Below are positions 14,900 through 17,853 of a DNA stretch of 17,853 nucleotides, in pieces. Source of the stretch: SYIM01 sp041182885 (GTDB taxonomy: Bacteria > Pseudomonadota > Gammaproteobacteria > Burkholderiales > Burkholderiaceae_E). Made by a program: the position numbers and the translations under genes. The stretch's first letter is position 1; the number at the start of each line of letters is the position of its first letter. The notes beneath the pieces were generated by a model. It made no database searches, had not been told where the DNA came from, and was given only the letters and a program-made list of their open reading frames with translations. The stretch lies in contig JBMSQB010000089.1 in the NCBI GenBank assembly GCA_049423065.1, positions 1-17,853 of the forward strand, given 5' to 3'.

Positions 14900-16471
14900 A
14901 TGACGAGAAAACTCGACGGCATCGAACTCGAGATTCTGTGGTCGAACCTGATCGGCATCGTGAGCGAGCAGGCCAAGGCGCTGCAGCGCATTGCGTTCTC
15001 GCCCATTGTTCGCGAGGCGGGTGATCTTGCGAGCGCACTCTTTGACGCGCGTGGCCGGATGGTCGCGCAGGCCAACACCGGAACGCCAGGCCACATCAAT
15101 TCGCTGGCAGCGGCAGGCGGCCATCTGCACCGCATGTTCAACGGCACACTCGCGCCGGGCGATGTGCTGATCACCAACGATCCGTGGCTCTCGGCCGGTC
15201 ATTTTTTCGATATCACCCTGTTCACGCCGGTCTTCCGCGATGCGCGGCTCATTGGCTATCTCGGCTCCACCATTCACCACACCGACATCAGCGGCTACGG
15301 CATCGGCGCCGGCGCCCGCGACGTGCACGAGGAAGGCCTCTGGATTCCGCCGCTCAAGTTCTTCGACGCCGGCAAGCCCAATGAAACCCTGCACACCATG
15401 ATCCGCCGCAATGTGCGCACACCCGACCATGTGTTCGGTGATCTCGCTGCGCAGGTCTCATCGGGCAAGGCAGGCGGCGACCGCCTGGTTGCCATGTGCG
15501 AGCGCTACGGCCTTGACGATATCGAGCAGCTTTCAGAAGAAATCATCCGCCGCTCCGACGAAGCAACCCGAGAGGCCATCCGGAAGCTGCGCGCAGGAAC
15601 CTTTCACGGCGAGAGTTCCTTCGACGTGCCTGGCGGGGAAATCGTCACGCTCAAGACCGCCGTCACCATTGATACCGACCGCGGCGAGATCGTGATTGAT
15701 TTTGCCGGCAGTTCGCCAGCCAGCCGCACTGGCATCAACGTGGTGATGAACTACACGCATGCCTATTCCACCTTTGCAATCCGCAGCTGCCTGAACCCTG
15801 ATCTTCCCAACAATCATGGCTCGCTCGCACCGATCATCGTGAAGGCTCCGCTCGGATCGATCGTGAATTGCGAATACCCCTCACCCGTGAACGCGCGACA
15901 TGTGGTCGGCATGTACACGCCGATGCCCATTCTGAAGGCGCTCTATCACGTGATGCCCGAGCGGGTGGTGGCCGAAGGCTCGGGCGCGGTCTGGACCATC
16001 CAGATCCACGGCAAGCGCGCCGACGGCACGCCCTTCACCTCGTCAATGTTCAACTACTCGGGCGGCATGGGCGCGCGGCTTACCAAGCCGGGTCCGGCGG
16101 CCACCTGTTATCCCACCGGCGTTGCAGCGGTGCCCGTTGAAATTCTGGAAGCTGCCATGCCCATCGTGTTCGAGCGCAAGGAACTGCGACCGGGCAGCGG
16201 TGGCACGGGACGCAGCCCGGGCGGTGACGGGCAGTCGATCCAGTTTCGAATGCGCACCGATGCGCCCTGGGTTCTCAACGCTGTGCCCAGCCGTCTCGGC
16301 GATGGCCCCGAGGGTCTGGGCGGTGGCGGCGCGGGCGCCGGCGGGCACTTCACGGTGAACGGCCAACCGATCAGCACCGCAGGCAAGATCACCCTGGCGC
16401 CGGATGATGTGGTGCTGCTCGAAACACCGGGTGGCGCGGGCTACGGCGCGCCATCGGCTCAATCCGTTTAA
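14900..16471 (+). CDS. hyuB: hydantoinase/5-oxoprolinase subunit B family protein
   Basis: A 523-residue partner of HyuA, normal length for the family. The N-terminal ELEILWSNLIGIVSEQA, SPIVREAGDLASALFD, GTPGHINS, and NDPWLSAGHFFD (93-104) followed by STIHHTDISGYG (123-134) are hallmark blocks; His101, Asp104, His126/His127 and Asp129 are candidate metal ligands. The closing GGTGRSPGGDGQ, LGGGGAGAGG and ETPGGAGYG are also typical. ATG 14900 has GGAGG at 14889-14893, inside the end of hyuA, six bases away, and follows the hyuA stop after one base. With HyuA it would perform ATP-driven opening of a hydantoin, oxoproline or similar cyclic amide. A binding-protein gene follows 43 bases later. Confidence 0.93.
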   Translation: MTRKLDGIELEILWSNLIGIVSEQAKALQRIAFSPIVREAGDLASALFDARGRMVAQANTGTPGHINSLAAAGGHLHRMFNGTLAPGDVLITNDPWLSAGHFFDITLFTPVFRDARLIGYLGSTIHHTDISGYGIGAGARDVHEEGLWIPPLKFFDAGKPNETLHTMIRRNVRTPDHVFGDLAAQVSSGKAGGDRLVAMCERYGLDDIEQLSEEIIRRSDEATREAIRKLRAGTFHGESSFDVPGGEIVTLKTAVTIDTDRGEIVIDFAGSSPASRTGINVVMNYTHAYSTFAIRSCLNPDLPNNHGSLAPIIVKAPLGSIVNCEYPSPVNARHVVGMYTPMPILKALYHVMPERVVAEGSGAVWTIQIHGKRADGTPFTSSMFNYSGGMGARLTKPGPAATCYPTGVAAVPVEILEAAMPIVFERKELRPGSGGTGRSPGGDGQSIQFRMRTDAPWVLNAVPSRLGDGPEGLGGGGAGAGGHFTVNGQPISTAGKITLAPDDVVLLETPGGAGYGAPSAQSV

Positions 16472-16514
16472 TCAACCGGACCGGCTCAACCCGGCCAGCA
16501 GGAGGAGACTCGCA

Positions 16515-17648
16515 ATGAAGAGATTCGTGAAATTGAGCCTCATCGCGGCAGCCGCCGCGCTCACAGCCAGCGCGCATGCGCAGGGCGTCTACAAGATCGG
16601 GATCGCGGCCGGGCTCACCGGTTATGCGGCCACGGTTGATCGTGCCTGGACCGATGGCGTGCGCGTGGCGGTCGACGTCGTGAACGCGGCGGGCGGCGTC
16701 AACGGCCGGCGGCTGGAGGTGATCGTTGAAGACAACCGCAGCGAACCCCAGGAAGCCGTCACCGTCTACAAGAAAATGATGTCCTCGGACAAGGTGGACG
16801 CATTCCTGTCGGGCTGCGTGTCGGCAGGCAATCTGGCTGCCGCCGGCATGGTGGCGAAGGCCCAGATTCCCATGGTGCTCTGCTCGATCCTGCCGCAGAA
16901 CGCGGACCATGTGAAATGGGCCTTCTCCACGCTCCCGCCAGCCGGGTTCGAGGTGGCCAAGCGGATGGAATTCCTCCAGCAAAACACCCAGATCCGCAAG
17001 GTGGGCGTACTGCACGACCCCACTCCCTACGCCAACCTGCAAAAGGGATTCGCGGAAAAAAATGCTGCGAATTACGGTCTCACGCTGGCCGGGGTCGACC
17101 AGTACAAGCAGGATGACGCCGACCTGTCGGTGCAGATTGGCAAGATGAACGCGAACGGCGCGGGCGCCGTGCTCAAGATCGGTCTGGGCGGCACCACGCT
17201 CACCGCCGCGAAGAACATCAAGCAATTGGGTCTGCCGATGCTGATGCTCACCTCGATCGAAGACCTGGCGGTGTTCAGGCCAGTGGCCGAGGTGTTGGGT
17301 CCGCAGTTCTTCTTTGTGGCGGCCCCCTCGCAAATTGCCGACGCGCTGCCCGCCGGCCCGCTGAAAGATGCCATCGGCGCATTCATGACGCCCTGGAAGG
17401 CCAAGCACGGCGATCGCGATCCAAACTGGGCCGGCCGCGGCTGGGACGCGGTCATGATCACGGTGGCCGCCATCCGGAAGGCCAATTCCTTTGAAGGATC
17501 CAAGGTGCGTGATGCCATTGAAACCATCACCGGTTTTCAGGGCACCACCGGCGTCTACAACTTCTCGCCCACCGTGCACCAGGGGATCACCGAGAACCCC
17601 TTCAAGGTCGCAACCATCCGGGCGGGCAAGGTCGAGATCGTCAAGTAA
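16515..17648 (+). CDS. LivK-type ABC transporter substrate-binding protein
   Basis: A 377-residue exported type I periplasmic binding protein of the branched-chain amino acid/amide group. Signal peptide MKRFVKLSLIAAAAALTASA ends near AHAQ; the mature part starts YKIGIAAGLTGYAA, then GVRVAVDVVNAAGGVNGRRLEVIVEDNRS, a classic Peripla_BP_6 opening. ATG 16515 has a very strong GGAGGAG (16501-16507) seven bases before it, predicting heavy synthesis, as expected for a receptor. Placed after hyuAB and before an ABC ATPase gene, it probably binds the cyclic amide or its amino-acid product for import. The ligand is not predictable from sequence. Confidence 0.92.
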   Translation: MKRFVKLSLIAAAAALTASAHAQGVYKIGIAAGLTGYAATVDRAWTDGVRVAVDVVNAAGGVNGRRLEVIVEDNRSEPQEAVTVYKKMMSSDKVDAFLSGCVSAGNLAAAGMVAKAQIPMVLCSILPQNADHVKWAFSTLPPAGFEVAKRMEFLQQNTQIRKVGVLHDPTPYANLQKGFAEKNAANYGLTLAGVDQYKQDDADLSVQIGKMNANGAGAVLKIGLGGTTLTAAKNIKQLGLPMLMLTSIEDLAVFRPVAEVLGPQFFFVAAPSQIADALPAGPLKDAIGAFMTPWKAKHGDRDPNWAGRGWDAVMITVAAIRKANSFEGSKVRDAIETITGFQGTTGVYNFSPTVHQGITENPFKVATIRAGKVEIVK

Positions 17649-17669
17649 GCAGGCAAGGCCCGCAAGCCC

Positions 17670-17853
17670 ATGGCACCCGCCTCCACGCAACCGAACGCAC
17701 CGGTGCTGACGGTGCGCGGCCTGTCCGCGCGCTATGGCAACGTGCTCGCTCTCCGCCCGGTGGATCTGCACCTCGAGCGCGGTGAACTGGTGGCGGTGCT
17801 GGGCCCCAACGGCGCGGGCAAGTCAACACTTCTGCGCGCGCTGATGGGGCTCA
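17670..17853 (+). CDS. LivF-like ABC transporter ATPase (partial, runs off window)
   Basis: The first 61 codons of an ABC ATPase of the branched-chain amino acid type. Residues 12-44 show the usual pattern (VLTVRGLSARYGNVLAL, then a GE-containing strand), followed by a complete Walker A loop GPNGAGKST (45-53). The YG-and-AL opening resembles LivF more than LivG. ATG 17670 begins 21 bases after the binding protein's stop; an AAGG at 17655-17658 is a rather distant ribosome site. It is cut by the window edge, not by mutation; Liv permease genes are expected beyond. Confidence 0.85.
   Translation, partial: MAPASTQPNAPVLTVRGLSARYGNVLALRPVDLHLERGELVAVLGPNGAGKSTLLRALMGL

Noticed and set aside
16389..17771. 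460-codon open frame antisense to the binding protein and ABC ATPase
   Set aside because: Composition is His/Arg/Gly-rich as expected from antisense reading of GC-rich genes, and it crosses three real genes.

Overview
This is a GC-rich window of bacterial chromosome. It most likely comes from a betaproteobacterium of the Burkholderiales type: three Bug (TctC-like) periplasmic receptors, a LivK/LivF-type transporter and an IclR-driven catabolic operon lie within 12 kb. The placement is inferred from gene content only, as no rRNA or other marker gene is present.

Left third (58-5902, + strand): a compact coenzyme F420 cluster in the order fgd, cofE, fbiC, cofD, cofC. FbiC makes the deazaflavin FO from tyrosine and the riboflavin precursor. 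CofC activates a three-carbon phosphoacid with GTP, CofD transfers it to FO, and CofE adds glutamates. The Fgd-like protein would charge the cofactor to F420H2 with glucose 6-phosphate. It keeps every substrate-phosphate ligand I can place against mycobacterial Fgd1. A complete F420 factory with its own reducing enzyme is the standout feature here.

Middle (5955-11914): an accessory catabolic/transport block. A Bug receptor (- strand) is divergent from a phytanoyl-CoA-dioxygenase-like 2-oxoglutarate enzyme (+) that is followed by a second Bug receptor. A convergent two-gene unit (-) encodes a MaoC-fold protein, apparently without its catalytic dyad, and a phenylacetate-CoA-ligase-like enzyme. 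A third Bug gene (+) diverges from it. The 6936-7095 spacer holds a consensus-like leftward promoter, a perfect 14-bp palindrome over its -10 box, and three phased 11-bp repeats. The 10734-10885 spacer holds a 7+3+7 inverted repeat.

Right third (11915-17853, + strand): an IclR regulator with a sigma70-like promoter and operator-like repeats in front, then hydantoinase/5-oxoprolinase-type HyuA and HyuB, a type I periplasmic amino-acid-binding protein, and the start of a LivF-like ABC ATPase cut by the window edge. Tight spacing argues for one transcript that imports and opens a cyclic amide or related compound.

There is no gene-free stretch over 300 bases. No tRNA, rRNA, CRISPR array, insertion sequence or convincing rho-independent terminator was seen.
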